From Halomicrobium katesii DSM 19301 (lineage in GTDB: Archaea > Halobacteriota > Halobacteria > Halobacteriales > Haloarculaceae): a stretch of DNA of 64,000 bases. This document shows, piece after piece, positions 45,408 to 61,499 of this stretch. The position numbers and the translations under genes are program-made. Location: the NCBI RefSeq assembly GCF_000379085.1, contig NZ_KB905379.1:37704-101703 (forward strand). The letters are read 5' to 3'. Under the pieces are notes generated by a model that was not told where the DNA came from, did no database searches, and saw nothing but the letters and a program-made list of their open reading frames with translations. The first letter of the stretch is position 1. Each line of letters begins with the position of its first letter.

Positions 45408-46283
45408 ATGCAGATCGAACACCCCTACACCGGCGACGGGCGTTGGCTGCGAGGGAACCTCCACACGCACACGACGGAGACCGACGGCGCGGACAGCGTC
45501 GAGGACGTACTCGACGCCTACGAGTCGATCGGACACGACTTCCTCGCGATCTCTGACCACGACCTGCTTGTCGATCCCGACCGGTATCGGGCGGACACGT
45601 CGCTGACGCTGTTGCCGGCCGTCGAAGTGACGGCGAACGGCAGCCACGTGGTACACGTCGGGGCGACGGCGGTCGTCGAGCCGCGGGCGGACCGCCAGAC
45701 CGTCGTCGACGACATCCGAGAACAGGGGGCGATGGCGATCCCCGCACACCCCAACTGGGAGGCCGACTTCGACCACTGGCCACAGCGCCGGCTGTCGGAG
45801 CTGACCGGCTATCACGGCATCGAGATCTACAACGGCAACATCGAGCGGTGTCCGGGCACGCCGCTGGCGACCGATCGGTGGGACCAGCTCCTGTCGGCCG
45901 GGCGGCGCGTCTGGGGCTTCGGAACGGACGACGCCCACGACGCGGTCGATATCGGGAACGCCTGGACGGTCGTACAGGTGGCCGAGCGAACGCCCGCGGC
46001 GGTGCTCGAAGCCCTGACTGCCGGACAGACGTACGTCTCGACCGGCGTCGGTATCGAGCGAATCGCGGTCGAGGACGGGAGCATCGAACTCGACGCGAGC
46101 GAGCGCGTGACGGCCCGTCTGGTGAGCGACTGGGGGCGGGTCCAGCGAACGAGAGCGGGCGAGACGGTCCGGTTCCACCTGCCGGACGATCTGGTCTACG
46201 GACGGGAGCACAGCTACGTTCGAGTGGAATGTCGTGGCCGGGGCGACGACGCGGCCTGGACCCAGCCGTTCTACCTGGCATAG
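45408..46283 (+). CDS. PHP-domain metallohydrolase (CehA/McbA-like)
   Basis: A 291-residue hydrolase with the PHP metal motifs NLHTHTTETDG near the N-terminus, AISDHDLL, IPAHPNWE and GTDDAHD. A C-terminal beta domain follows from about residue 215. Relatives hydrolyse phosphoesters or carbamate esters. Its stop TAG is immediately followed by the MFS start, so both are co-transcribed. The substrate is unknown. Confidence 0.87.
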   Translation: MQIEHPYTGDGRWLRGNLHTHTTETDGADSVEDVLDAYESIGHDFLAISDHDLLVDPDRYRADTSLTLLPAVEVTANGSHVVHVGATAVVEPRADRQTVVDDIREQGAMAIPAHPNWEADFDHWPQRRLSELTGYHGIEIYNGNIERCPGTPLATDRWDQLLSAGRRVWGFGTDDAHDAVDIGNAWTVVQVAERTPAAVLEALTAGQTYVSTGVGIERIAVEDGSIELDASERVTARLVSDWGRVQRTRAGETVRFHLPDDLVYGREHSYVRVECRGRGDDAAWTQPFYLA

Positions 46284-47456
46284 ATGGAGCGGGGCTATCG
46301 ACACGTCGTCCTCGCGAGTTGCGTGCTCGCCTTCTTCGGGAGCCGCGTCGGCCAGCTCGTCATCAGTCCGCTCGTCCCAGAGATCACCGGGGCGTTCGAG
46401 GTGTCGAAGGGGTCGATCGGTGCGGCGCTGACGGGCATGTGGGCCGCGTACGCGCTCGTGCAGTACCCCGCCGGTGTCTTCGGTGACCGGTTCGGCGAGC
46501 GCCCGGTCGTGCTGGTCTCGCTCGCGACTGCGGCCGTCGGAAGCCTCCTGCTCGCCGTCGTGGCGACCTTCCCGCTGTTCGTCCTCGTCGTCGTCGCCCT
46601 GGGCGCGGGCGTCGGACTGTACTACAACGCCGGGACGACGCTCCTCGCTCGGGAGTTCGACGGCGTCGGTCGAGCGATCGGCGTCCATCGGATCGGCGGA
46701 CAGGCGGCGGGCCTGCTGGCCCCGATTTCGGTCGCGGCCGTGAGCGTCCGGTTCGGCTGGCGGGCCGGGTTACTGGTCGGGGTCGTCGCCGCGCCGATAC
46801 TGCTCCTGTTCTGGGCGGCCGTCCGGCCCACGCCGCCGCGTCGGCCGGACGTGAGCGTCCATCGACAGTTCGACGCGGGCTTGCTCCGGGACATCCTCTC
46901 TCGGCCGGTGCTGGCCTACGGGACGGCGGTGGCCGTGCTCGCGGAGTTCGTCGGGATGGCGGCCACGTCGTTTCTCCCGACCTTTCTGGTGGCCGCACAG
47001 GGGTTGTCCCTCCAGCGAGCGAGCCTGCTGTTCTCGCTGTACTTCGTCGTCCTGGCGGTCGCCCAGCCGGCGACCGGCTGGCTGTCGGACGCCGTCGGTC
47101 GCGCCCGAGCGACGATGCTTGCGCTGGCGAGTGGCGTCGCCGGGTACGCCCTGCTGGTCGGTGCCACGGGCCTGGTGCCGGTCGTCGCCGGGGTCACGCT
47201 GGCCGGGTACGCGATGAGCTGGAGCACGCCGATCCAGGCGCTCTTTCTCGATCAGCTCGGCCGTGCGGAGCGGGGCACCGGCTTCGGACTCGTGCGGACC
47301 GTGTACGTCTTGCTCGGGTCGCTCGGAAGCGTCGTCACGGGCGGCGTCGCGGATCGACTGGGCTGGACGGTCGCGTTCGGCATGCTCGGTCTCGTGCTCC
47401 TGTCGGCGGCGGGGCTCGTCGGCGCGGCACAGCTCGCGAACGTCGAAGCGTCGTGA
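46284..47456 (+). CDS. MFS transporter
   Basis: A 390-residue carrier with twelve hydrophobic segments and the loop 2-3 motif GVFGDRFGERPVVL of the major facilitator superfamily, with a second-half equivalent GWLSDAVGRARATML. It begins directly at the stop of the PHP gene. It may carry a product or substrate of the polysaccharide locus; specificity cannot be told. Confidence 0.92.
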   Translation: MERGYRHVVLASCVLAFFGSRVGQLVISPLVPEITGAFEVSKGSIGAALTGMWAAYALVQYPAGVFGDRFGERPVVLVSLATAAVGSLLLAVVATFPLFVLVVVALGAGVGLYYNAGTTLLAREFDGVGRAIGVHRIGGQAAGLLAPISVAAVSVRFGWRAGLLVGVVAAPILLLFWAAVRPTPPRRPDVSVHRQFDAGLLRDILSRPVLAYGTAVAVLAEFVGMAATSFLPTFLVAAQGLSLQRASLLFSLYFVVLAVAQPATGWLSDAVGRARATMLALASGVAGYALLVGATGLVPVVAGVTLAGYAMSWSTPIQALFLDQLGRAERGTGFGLVRTVYVLLGSLGSVVTGGVADRLGWTVAFGMLGLVLLSAAGLVGAAQLANVEAS

Positions 47457-47502
47457 CGTCGGCCGCTCGCCGCGGCCACCGCACCGAGAGGTCGGTCGGC
47501 GG

Positions 47503-48705
47503 TTACCAGAACCGGTCGTAGTGTCGGGTCGCCCGGACGAGCGCCTCGACGTAAAAGTAGTCGCCCCAGATGCAACACTCGCCGTAGTCGCCGTCCGACG
47601 GGTGGTACGCACCGTCGGTCAGGAGTCCGTTCGAGTCCGCGCCCGCGGTGTAGTGCTCGGTGAGACTGGCCAGCGTCGCCAGCGAGGCGTTGCGGTAGGC
47701 CGGGACGCGCTCGTCGCCGCTTGGCAGCTGTCGGGAGAGTTCGTCCAGCCCGCAGGCGGCGACGGCGGCGGCCGAGCTGTCGCGGATCGCCGGATCAGTC
47801 GGGGCGTCGAAGTCCCACAGCGGGACGTGGTCGTCCTCGACGTGCGAGAGGTAGTAGTTCGCGGTCTTGGCCGAGAGCGCCGCGTAGGCAGCGGTGTCGA
47901 GATAGTCGGCGGCGACCGCGTAGCCGTAGATCGCCCACGTCTGCCCGCGCGACCAGCAGGAGTCGTCGGCGTACCCCTGAGCCGTCTCACCGCCCAGCGG
48001 CGTCCCGTCTTCGACGGTACACCGGAACGTGTGAAACGTCGAGGCGTCCGGGCGGACGACGTGGGCGGCGTTCGTTCGGGCGTGGGAGGCCGCGATAGCT
48101 CGGCACCGCGGCTCTCCCGTGACCTCGCTGGCCCAGAACAGCAGCGGGAGGTTCATCATCGTGTCGACGATCATCCGCCCGCGGTTCTCGTCGTCTTCGT
48201 CGTCCATGCTCCCCCAGGCCTGGAGGAGCCCGGGAGCCTGCCAGTAGCGGTCGGTGAGCAGATCGGCCCCGCGGAGCGCGATCGATCGATACCGCTCCTC
48301 GTCGGTGAGCCGGTAGCCGGCGACCGCCGACAGCGTGTACAGAAAGCCCAGATCGTGCGTCTCGACGAGGCCGCCGTCGAGGCGGTGCGCGAACGTCTCC
48401 AGCTGTGCCTCGGCGGCGTCTCTGAACCGCCGCTGGCCGGTCACGTCGTAGGCGAGCCAGCACAGTCCGGTCCAGAAGGCGGTCGTCCACCCGTCGGTGT
48501 TGTCGGTCGACCCGTAGACGAGGTCGTCGCTCGAAGCCGTCGGGAACCGGTCGTAGTACCGATCGAGGTTCTCGCCGATCCGCTCGATCGCGGCCGTCAA
48601 CGCCCGTTCGAACTGTTCCTGGCTTCGCTCGGGCCGCTCGAAGTATCGGTCGGGAAGCGCCGGTTCGGTCACTGCGGCCGCGAGCGCCTGAGGACTTCGG
48701 CTCAT
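47503..48705 (-). CDS. Glycoside hydrolase family 88 unsaturated glucuronyl hydrolase-like
   Basis: A 400-residue enzyme without a signal peptide, so cytoplasmic. Family features include DGWTTAFWTGLCWLAYDVTG, ETHDLGFLYTLS with the first catalytic-type Asp, MMNLPLLFWAS with an Asp just before it, and AQGYADDSCWSRGQTWAIYG. GH88 hydrates the 4,5-unsaturated uronate at the non-reducing end of lyase products, which then falls off. That matches the secreted PL8 lyase at 56.8 kb. It is divergent from the sugar ABC transporter operon. Confidence 0.9.
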   Translation of the reverse strand: MSRSPQALAAAVTEPALPDRYFERPERSQEQFERALTAAIERIGENLDRYYDRFPTASSDDLVYGSTDNTDGWTTAFWTGLCWLAYDVTGQRRFRDAAEAQLETFAHRLDGGLVETHDLGFLYTLSAVAGYRLTDEERYRSIALRGADLLTDRYWQAPGLLQAWGSMDDEDDENRGRMIVDTMMNLPLLFWASEVTGEPRCRAIAASHARTNAAHVVRPDASTFHTFRCTVEDGTPLGGETAQGYADDSCWSRGQTWAIYGYAVAADYLDTAAYAALSAKTANYYLSHVEDDHVPLWDFDAPTDPAIRDSSAAAVAACGLDELSRQLPSGDERVPAYRNASLATLASLTEHYTAGADSNGLLTDGAYHPSDGDYGECCIWGDYFYVEALVRATRHYDRFW

Positions 48706-48813
48706 TCGATTCGAACTCACTCCAGACGGACAATAAACCTATTGTCGGAAACTGTCGGGGTGTGTCATCCGAAAACTATATGTATAAACGTCATAGTTAT
48801 TCCCACGTCCGCA

Positions 48814-50187
48814 ATGACAGACCAGAATGCGAGCAGCGATCGGCGACAGCTACTGAAGGCGCTCGGCACGCTCAGTGTCGCAAGTATGGCTGGCTGTGTC
48901 AGCCAAAGCGGTTCCGACGGGGACGGCTCGGGCGAGAGCGGAGACGGGTCCACCGGTTCGTCCGGGGACGGCTCCACCGAGGAGGGCGGGGAGGCCACAC
49001 CGGTACCGATGGCCGACTCGTTCAGCTTCTGGGAGCTGAGCAAGACGTGGGGGCCACACATCGAGCGCTACGAGTCCGAGACCGACGCGACGGTCGAGCA
49101 CACGAACATGGGTCCGGACGAACTGCTCGACAACCTCCAGACGCGGCTGCTCTCGGGCACCGGTGCGCCCGACGCCGCGATGGTCGAGTACACCTCGCTC
49201 AAGCAGGTCGCCAAGACCGGCGGGCTGCGTGACGTCTCCGACTGGATCGACGAGGCCGACATCCGCGACGACTTCACGTCGGGGATCTGGGAGGTCGTCA
49301 GCGACGGCGACGCAGTGTACGAGGTCCCCTACGACATCGGACCGGCGACGCTGTTCTACCGCAAGGACATCTGGGACGAGCACGGGCTCAGCGACGACAT
49401 CGAGACCTACGACGAGTTCATCGAGGAGGGCAAGAAGCTTCCCGACGACGTTTCGCTGCTGTCGCTGCCGGACAGCGGTCTCTCGGTGTTCTGGCGGATG
49501 ATGTACCGCCAGCTCGGCGGCGTCGAGTTCGACGAGGAAGGGCGGCTCGCGTTCGACAACGACAAAGCGGTGCAGGCGATGGCCCAGCTCCAGGAACTGG
49601 CCGACGCCGGCATCACGGACGACACCGCGAGCTGGAGCCAGCAGTGGTTTGCCGGCTTCAACGAGGGGACCGTCACGGCCTACCTCTCGGGGGCGTGGTT
49701 CAGCGGGACGCTGATGTCCTCGATGGACGAGGCGGCGGGCGACTGGCGGGGGATGAAGATCCCGGCCCTGGAGTCGGGCGGCACCCGTGCGAGCAACATC
49801 GGCGGCTCCGGCGTCTGCTTCCCGGACCAGAACGACGAGGCCACGGCCCGCCGGGCCTTCGACTTCGTCGTCAACACGACGACCAACGTCGAGGAGATGG
49901 CGAACCTGTTCGCCGAGGAGGGCAACATCAGCGCGTACATGCCCGCGTGGGACGACGAGGCCTTCGAGAACCCCCGGGAGTTCTTCGGCGGACAGGCGCT
50001 CGGTACGCTGTGGACCGACATCGCCGACGACATTCCGCCGTACCGCTACACGCTCGACTCGCCGAAGATCATGAACCTGCTCAACCCGCTCCTGCAGGAC
50101 GTCGTCTACGGTGACCTCGATCCCGAGTCGGCACTGGAGGAGTGGGTCACCCAGTCCGCCAACGAGACCGGGCGTGAAGTCGCCTAA
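48814..50187 (+). CDS. Sugar ABC transporter substrate-binding lipoprotein (CUT1 type)
   Basis: A 457-residue exported protein. The Tat signal is SDRRQLLKALG and the lipobox MAGC, followed by a Gly/Ser/Asp-rich linker of about 30 residues. The mature domain is a family 1 extracellular solute-binding protein (SFWELSKTWGPHIERYE, VPYDIGPATLFYRKDIW). It heads an SBP-permease-permease-ATPase operon between GH88 and GH2 genes, so an acidic oligosaccharide released by the PL8 lyase is the likely ligand. Confidence 0.92.
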   Translation: MTDQNASSDRRQLLKALGTLSVASMAGCVSQSGSDGDGSGESGDGSTGSSGDGSTEEGGEATPVPMADSFSFWELSKTWGPHIERYESETDATVEHTNMGPDELLDNLQTRLLSGTGAPDAAMVEYTSLKQVAKTGGLRDVSDWIDEADIRDDFTSGIWEVVSDGDAVYEVPYDIGPATLFYRKDIWDEHGLSDDIETYDEFIEEGKKLPDDVSLLSLPDSGLSVFWRMMYRQLGGVEFDEEGRLAFDNDKAVQAMAQLQELADAGITDDTASWSQQWFAGFNEGTVTAYLSGAWFSGTLMSSMDEAAGDWRGMKIPALESGGTRASNIGGSGVCFPDQNDEATARRAFDFVVNTTTNVEEMANLFAEEGNISAYMPAWDDEAFENPREFFGGQALGTLWTDIADDIPPYRYTLDSPKIMNLLNPLLQDVVYGDLDPESALEEWVTQSANETGREVA

Positions 50188-50188
50188 C

Positions 50189-51166
50189 ATGAGCCGTCAG
50201 CTGCTCGTTCCGCTGCTCGATCAGGTTCGATTCAAGCGCGAGCAGTTGAAAGACCGACTCCCGACGCTGCCTGGAACGCCGCTGTTGTTCTTGAGTCCGT
50301 TCTTCCTGCTGTTCGGCGTGTTCCTCGCGATCCCGGTGTTCTACACCTTCTACCTGTCTTTCTTCACGTTCCAGGGCGTCTCGACGGAGGCGCTGTTCGC
50401 CATCGACGTCGGCGCGTACCAGATCATGATCCCCGAGATGGCGAACCTCCAGTACGTCGGTCTGGACAACTATCGACGCCTGCTCACCGACAGCGTGTTC
50501 TACCAGTCGCTGTTGAACACGGCGATCATCTTCGTCGTGCAGGTGCCGTTGATGGTCGCGCTGGCACTCGGGCTCGCGCTCGTGTTGAACGCCGCCTACA
50601 CTAGGTACAAGGGCATCTTCAGGAGCCTCCTGTTGCTCCCGGTGTCGGCGAACACGGTCGCGTACTCGGCGGTGTTCATCGTGATCGCGGCGGAAGGCGG
50701 GCTCGCCGACATCGCGCTCGGAGCGATCGGTATCCCGCCGATCGACTGGATCAGCGACGGCTTCTGGGCGCGGAACCTCGTGGCGTTCATGTCGGTGTGG
50801 CGCTGGACGGGGTACAACATGATCATCATCCTCGCCGGGCTACAGACGATCTCGCCGTCGCTGTACGAGGCCGCGGAGATCGGCGGCGCGACGAAGATCC
50901 AGAAGTTCCGCCACATCACGCTACCACAGCTGAAGCCGATCATGCTGTTCGTCTTCGTGACGACGACGATCGGCGTCTTCAAGAAGTTCGCCGAGCCGAT
51001 GATCGTCATCAGCTCCGGCGGACCGCTCAACGAGACGCGAACGATCGTCTACTACATCTGGCAGGTGGCATTCCAGAACCTCGAACTCGGCTACGGGAGC
51101 GCGCTGACCGTCGCCCTCGTGGCGATCATCATGACCCTGTCGCTCATCCAATTCAAGGTGTCCTAA
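50189..51166 (+). CDS. Sugar ABC transporter permease, MalF-like
   Basis: A 325-residue permease with six helices and the EAA motif EAAEIGGATKIQKFRHITLPQL near residue 228. It starts 1 bp after the binding-protein stop. The long first periplasmic loop resembles UgpA/MalF-type CUT1 permeases. It pairs with the next gene. Confidence 0.93.
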   Translation: MSRQLLVPLLDQVRFKREQLKDRLPTLPGTPLLFLSPFFLLFGVFLAIPVFYTFYLSFFTFQGVSTEALFAIDVGAYQIMIPEMANLQYVGLDNYRRLLTDSVFYQSLLNTAIIFVVQVPLMVALALGLALVLNAAYTRYKGIFRSLLLLPVSANTVAYSAVFIVIAAEGGLADIALGAIGIPPIDWISDGFWARNLVAFMSVWRWTGYNMIIILAGLQTISPSLYEAAEIGGATKIQKFRHITLPQLKPIMLFVFVTTTIGVFKKFAEPMIVISSGGPLNETRTIVYYIWQVAFQNLELGYGSALTVALVAIIMTLSLIQFKVS

Positions 51167-51167
51167 G

Positions 51168-52019
51168 ATGCACGAAAAACTCGAAAAGGAGGCGCTGTGG
51201 CAGTTCGGCGGCTACGGCTTCCTCGTCGCCGTCACGATGGTGATGATGTTCCCCATCTACTGGCTCGTCGTCGCCTCGACGCTCCCGCAGTCGGCGATCT
51301 TCGCCGGTGGTGCGGGCGAACTGCCGCGGCTGATTCCGGGGAGGAACTTCCTGGCGAACGCCGAGGCGCTCGCCGCCCGTCCGGAAGTCGACTTCTACCG
51401 GAGCATGCTCAACAGTCTCGTGATCGCCGTCGTCTACACGGGCCTGGCGCTGCTGTTCTGTTCGATGGGCGGGTTCGCACTGGCGAAGTACGAGTTCAAG
51501 TACAAGCGGGCGCTGTTCATGGGGATTCTGGGAACGCTGTTGCTCCCGACGAATCTGCTGGTGATCCCGCTGTTCTTGCTCGTCTCGAACATGGGCCTGT
51601 CCAACAGCTACTGGGCCGTGATCCTCCCGTGGGCCGCGTATCCGCTGGGGATCTTCTTCATGAAACAGGCCATGCAGTCGATCCCGGACTCGCTGCTCGA
51701 AGCCGCACGGATGGACGGCGCGTCGGAGTTCCAGCTGTACTACCGCGTCGTGCTCCCGTCGATGAAGTCGTCGCTCGCCGCGCTGGCGGTGATCCTGTTT
51801 CTCTTCCAGTGGAACCTCTTCCTGTGGCCCCTCGTGGTGTTGCGCGAAGGAAAGTACACGATCCCGGTGGCGATCTCGAAGATCATGAGCAACGACATGA
51901 TCGCGTACGACCAGCTGATGGTCGCGTCCGCGATGGCGATCGTCCCGATGTTCGTGGTGTTCATCCTGCTCCAGCGCCACTTCGTAAACGGGATACTCGG
52001 CGGAGCAGTCAAGGAGTGA
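51168..52019 (+). CDS. Sugar ABC transporter permease, MalG-like
   Basis: A 283-residue permease with six helices and the EAA motif EAARMDGASEFQLYYRVVLP near residue 180. It begins 1 bp after the first permease. Typical MalG/UgpE-like C-terminus, ending in GGAVKE. Confidence 0.93.
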   Translation: MHEKLEKEALWQFGGYGFLVAVTMVMMFPIYWLVVASTLPQSAIFAGGAGELPRLIPGRNFLANAEALAARPEVDFYRSMLNSLVIAVVYTGLALLFCSMGGFALAKYEFKYKRALFMGILGTLLLPTNLLVIPLFLLVSNMGLSNSYWAVILPWAAYPLGIFFMKQAMQSIPDSLLEAARMDGASEFQLYYRVVLPSMKSSLAALAVILFLFQWNLFLWPLVVLREGKYTIPVAISKIMSNDMIAYDQLMVASAMAIVPMFVVFILLQRHFVNGILGGAVKE

Positions 52020-52025
52020 TACACG

Positions 52026-53147
52026 ATGACAGCAATAACTCTCGATGGATTGACGAAGAGCTACGACGCGACTGACATGGACGACATCCCCGACAACGAG
52101 ATCGTCGCCGTCGAGGACGTCGACCTCGAAATCGAGGACGGCGAGTTCCTCGTCTTCGTCGGTCCGTCGGGCTGTGGGAAGTCGACGACGCTGCGCTGTA
52201 TCGCCGGCCTCGAAGACGCGACCGGCGGAGAGATCCGGTTCGGCGAGACGGTCGTCAACGATCTCCGGCCGCGCGACCGCGACGTGGCGATGGTGTTCCA
52301 GAACTACGCGCTGTACCCCCACATGACGGTCCGGAAGAACATCAGCTTCGGTCTGCGCCTGTCCTCGGCGCTGACGACGCCGGAGATCGACAGTCGCGTC
52401 ACGGACGTGGCCGAGATGATGGGGATCGAGGACCTCCTCTCGAAGACGCCCGACGAGCTCTCGGGCGGCCAACAGCAACGCGTCGCGCTCGGGCGTTCGA
52501 TCGTGCGCGAACCGGGCATCTTCCTGATGGACGAACCGCTCTCGAACCTCGACGCGAAGCTCCGGGCGGAGATGCGCACCGAGATCCAGGAACTCCAGAA
52601 CGACCTCGGCGTGACGACGGTGTACGTCACCCACGACCAGACCGAGGCGATGGCGATGGGCGACCGAATCGCCGTGCTGAACGACGGGCTCCTCCAGCAG
52701 GTCGCACCGCCCGAAGAGATCTACCGGCGTCCCGCAAACGAGTTCGTCGCCGGCTTCATCGGGAGCCCGAGCATCAACTTCTTCGACGTGAGCGTCGACG
52801 GACAGACGCTGACCGCCCCGAGTGGGTTCAGCTACGAACTCGAAGACCACAGCGTCGAGGACGACACCGTCCGCCTCGGGATCCGACCGGAAGACCTGAC
52901 GATCGAAGAGGGCGGGGACGACATGACCGTCACCGTCGTCGAGAAGATGGGCAACGAGAACTTCATCTACGGCACCGTCGGCGACGTGGAGGTCGTCGCC
53001 CGGACCCCGGTGACCGTTCGCCCGGAGCCCGACCAGCGGGTCGGCATCTCCTTCGCCGAATCGGCGATGTACCTCTTCGAGAGCGAAACCGGTGCGGCGA
53101 TCAAGACCAAGACCGACGAGATCGAACCGCAGGCGGCGCAGTTCTAA
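52026..53147 (+). CDS. Sugar ABC transporter ATP-binding protein (MsmK/UgpC-like)
   Basis: A 373-residue ATPase with Walker A GPSGCGKST, signature LSGGQQQR, Walker B IFLMDEP and THDQTEAMAMG. The C-terminal 130 residues form an OB-fold regulatory domain (RLGIRPEDLTIEEGG). An insertion DATDMDDIPDNE lies before strand 2. It completes the CUT1 importer. A 208-bp gap follows, with no gene, ending in a palindromic element. Confidence 0.93.
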   Translation: MTAITLDGLTKSYDATDMDDIPDNEIVAVEDVDLEIEDGEFLVFVGPSGCGKSTTLRCIAGLEDATGGEIRFGETVVNDLRPRDRDVAMVFQNYALYPHMTVRKNISFGLRLSSALTTPEIDSRVTDVAEMMGIEDLLSKTPDELSGGQQQRVALGRSIVREPGIFLMDEPLSNLDAKLRAEMRTEIQELQNDLGVTTVYVTHDQTEAMAMGDRIAVLNDGLLQQVAPPEEIYRRPANEFVAGFIGSPSINFFDVSVDGQTLTAPSGFSYELEDHSVEDDTVRLGIRPEDLTIEEGGDDMTVTVVEKMGNENFIYGTVGDVEVVARTPVTVRPEPDQRVGISFAESAMYLFESETGAAIKTKTDEIEPQAAQF

Positions 53148-53355
53148 CTCGTCGCCGCTCGCATTCTCCTTCGGCGTCGACGGTTCGCGCCCAGATCGAT
53201 CGACGACTGCCAAGCACCAGCGAGTGCTGTGACGCGTGGCCAGCGATCGAAGCCCGCTAAAAGAGCGCGTGTGTCGCCCACACTGCTGGCGATCGCTGCG
53301 AACTCCCGCAACCCTACGGTCACGAGATCCATCAAAGAGTGACAACCGGCGGCCT

Positions 53356-53436
53356 CATACGGATTATTGTAGCGATTTACCGGTGATTGTCTACTCCGTG
53401 GCGACGATCACCGGTAAGCAACTACAATAAACCGTA

Positions 53437-53439
<3 letters not shown>
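53356..53439. repeat. Palindromic intergenic element, copy 6
   Basis: Ends CATACGGATTATTGTAG and CTACAATAAACCGTATCA, arms TTACCGGTGAT and ATCACCGGTAA. Read on the minus strand it starts TGATACGG, and the TGA is the stop codon of the GH2 gene. It lies between two convergent operons (ABC ATPase and GH2), where a bidirectional terminator would be useful. Confidence 0.82.
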
Positions 53440-60158
<6,719 letters not shown>

Positions 60159-60802
60159 CCGGACGGCGAACACTTTCATTCACAGTCGGGAACCGTCCGA
60201 GCCGCCCACGGCGTGACCAGACCGACGACAGCCGCCGGGATAGACAGCACCAATCCAGTTTTGACGACGACAGTCCAGCATGGCTGAACAGTTCGCTGCG
60301 AGAACAAGGCCTGTACCAGAAAACCGCGAGTGAATGTCTCATGACGATCAATGTTTGCCTATAATGTATAGAGTCCCCTATTGTCGAATATAGTCGCATA
60401 TTGGACCAGTGGGTTGTATTACAAAACTAGTGCTGTAATGCAGTCGGTTTATTCGGTACCCCATCCAATCGCTCGTAGAACGACCATGGCTCGGCGACCA
60501 GAAGCAGACTCTCCGAGTCAACCACACATACGATGAACCTAGAGAACTTTCACCAGTCACCAAAGATAGCTGCCATACTAGTCTCATATTCTAAGTATAA
60601 GTACCCATCTGCGAGTTTTCAGCTACATATCGTAATTTTTGGTCTCTTTATCTAGAATATGTGTACTCTCTTGTCCCATCCAAAGTCATATCTGCTCTTC
60701 GAACTACCAGAAGGCTACACATCGCTCTCAGCGACGGTCGATATCGCCGCTGGCGAATCCATTCGGGAGAACACTCTCAGTCGTCGGGCAACAACGATCC
60801 GC
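60159..60802. other. Gene-free AT-rich stretch
   Basis: No convincing gene between the PL8 stop and 60803. GC content drops sharply from about 60340. Short AT-rich promoter-like blocks are seen, but no long inverted repeats or insertion sequence ends. Confidence 0.5.
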
Positions 60803-60976
60803 ATGGAGCAATCGGTGATCGACCGGCCGGAGATCGCATGCGCGCTGCTGTGCGGTGCTGTCGGGTTCGGACTGTACGGCGTCGAGAGCGGCGTACTGTG
60901 GGCCATCGTCGGATACTTCCTCAGCAAGTCCATCGAGAGTCTGTTCTGGACCGTCACCAGAGGCCCGAGCTCGTAG
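60803..60976 (+). CDS. Small membrane protein, 57 aa
   Basis: From ATG 60803 the peptide begins MEQSVIDRPEIACALLCG and has two short hydrophobic segments separated by GVESG, then a polar tail. GC-rich codon use returns exactly here, which supports real coding. The frame extends upstream to 60659 through AT-rich sequence that looks non-coding. No family recognised. Confidence 0.55.
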   Translation: MEQSVIDRPEIACALLCGAVGFGLYGVESGVLWAIVGYFLSKSIESLFWTVTRGPSS

Positions 60977-61220
60977 GTCATAACCTACGCAGCGAACCGC
61001 GACGGACTCGCAGGTATGCGAATCGAAGCGATTGGAGACGACACGCACGACCAGCGACCCACTTTTTGCATGCGTCGAAGCGCCGTCACGCCCGGTAGTC
61101 CTCGTCGCGATCATCGACCAGACCGGAGTGATGCCGACGTGGTCCCCACACAGCTACACCGACAGTTACCGAGCGGAACGATATCGCTCGGAGGGAGCAC
61201 TGCCGCTGTCGATCGACATG

Positions 61221-61252
61221 AAAAAAGCCCACAGCCGTAATGGCTGCGGGCT
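61221..61252 (-). terminator. T-rich hairpin terminator of the rRNA operon
   Basis: On the minus strand: AGCCCGCAGCC, loop ATTAC, then GGCTGTGGGCT and six T residues (61221-61226). It lies 15 bp after the 5S 3' end. A stem followed by a T run is the usual end of haloarchaeal rRNA transcripts. Confidence 0.75.
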
Positions 61253-61266
61253 CTAAAGTATGAGTA

Positions 61267-61388
61267 GCAGGCGGCGAACCGGCTTTCCCAGGGGTTCGCA
61301 CACCCCAGTACTCACTGGAACGCTGGCAGGCTTAACGTCCGTGTTCGGGATGGGTACGGGTGTTTCCCTGCCGCTATGGCCGCCTTTA
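61267..61388 (-). rRNA. rrf: 5S ribosomal RNA
   Basis: Minus-strand sequence starts TAAAGGCGGCCATAGCGG and contains the conserved ACACCCGTACCCATCCCGAA and CGAACCCCTGGGAA-like loop segments, ending with GCCGCCTGCT that pairs with the 5' end. Length about 122 nt, as usual for haloarchaea. Ends may be off by one or two bases. Confidence 0.93.
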
Positions 61389-61390
61389 CG

Positions 61391-61429
61391 CCGAGTCGTG
61401 GAGTCGAACCACGAGGATACCAGTCTCGG
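61391..61429 (-). other. tRNA-like mini-helix in the 23S-5S spacer (5S processing element)
   Basis: On the minus strand CCGAG...CTCGG forms an acceptor-like stem enclosing CGTGG-TTCGACT-CCACG, a T-arm with the seven-base TTCGACT loop. It ends 2 nt before the 5S 5' end. In Haloferax volcanii the 5S 5' end is known to be cut by tRNase Z at such a tRNA-like structure, so the same is likely here. Confidence 0.7.
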
Positions 61430-61499
61430 TCTCCGCGTCTACGTGCGATCCAGTGAACGCCTGGACTCGTGCAACGCAACGAGTCACAGTGCAATGAGT

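Noticed and set aside
61032..61256. 74-codon plus-strand ORF before the 5S gene
   Set aside because: It reads through the rRNA terminator hairpin and has no recognisable family or promoter.
61391..61429. A tRNA gene in the 23S-5S spacer
   Set aside because: Only an acceptor-like stem and T-arm are present; D-arm and anticodon arm are missing, so it is a tRNA-like processing signal.
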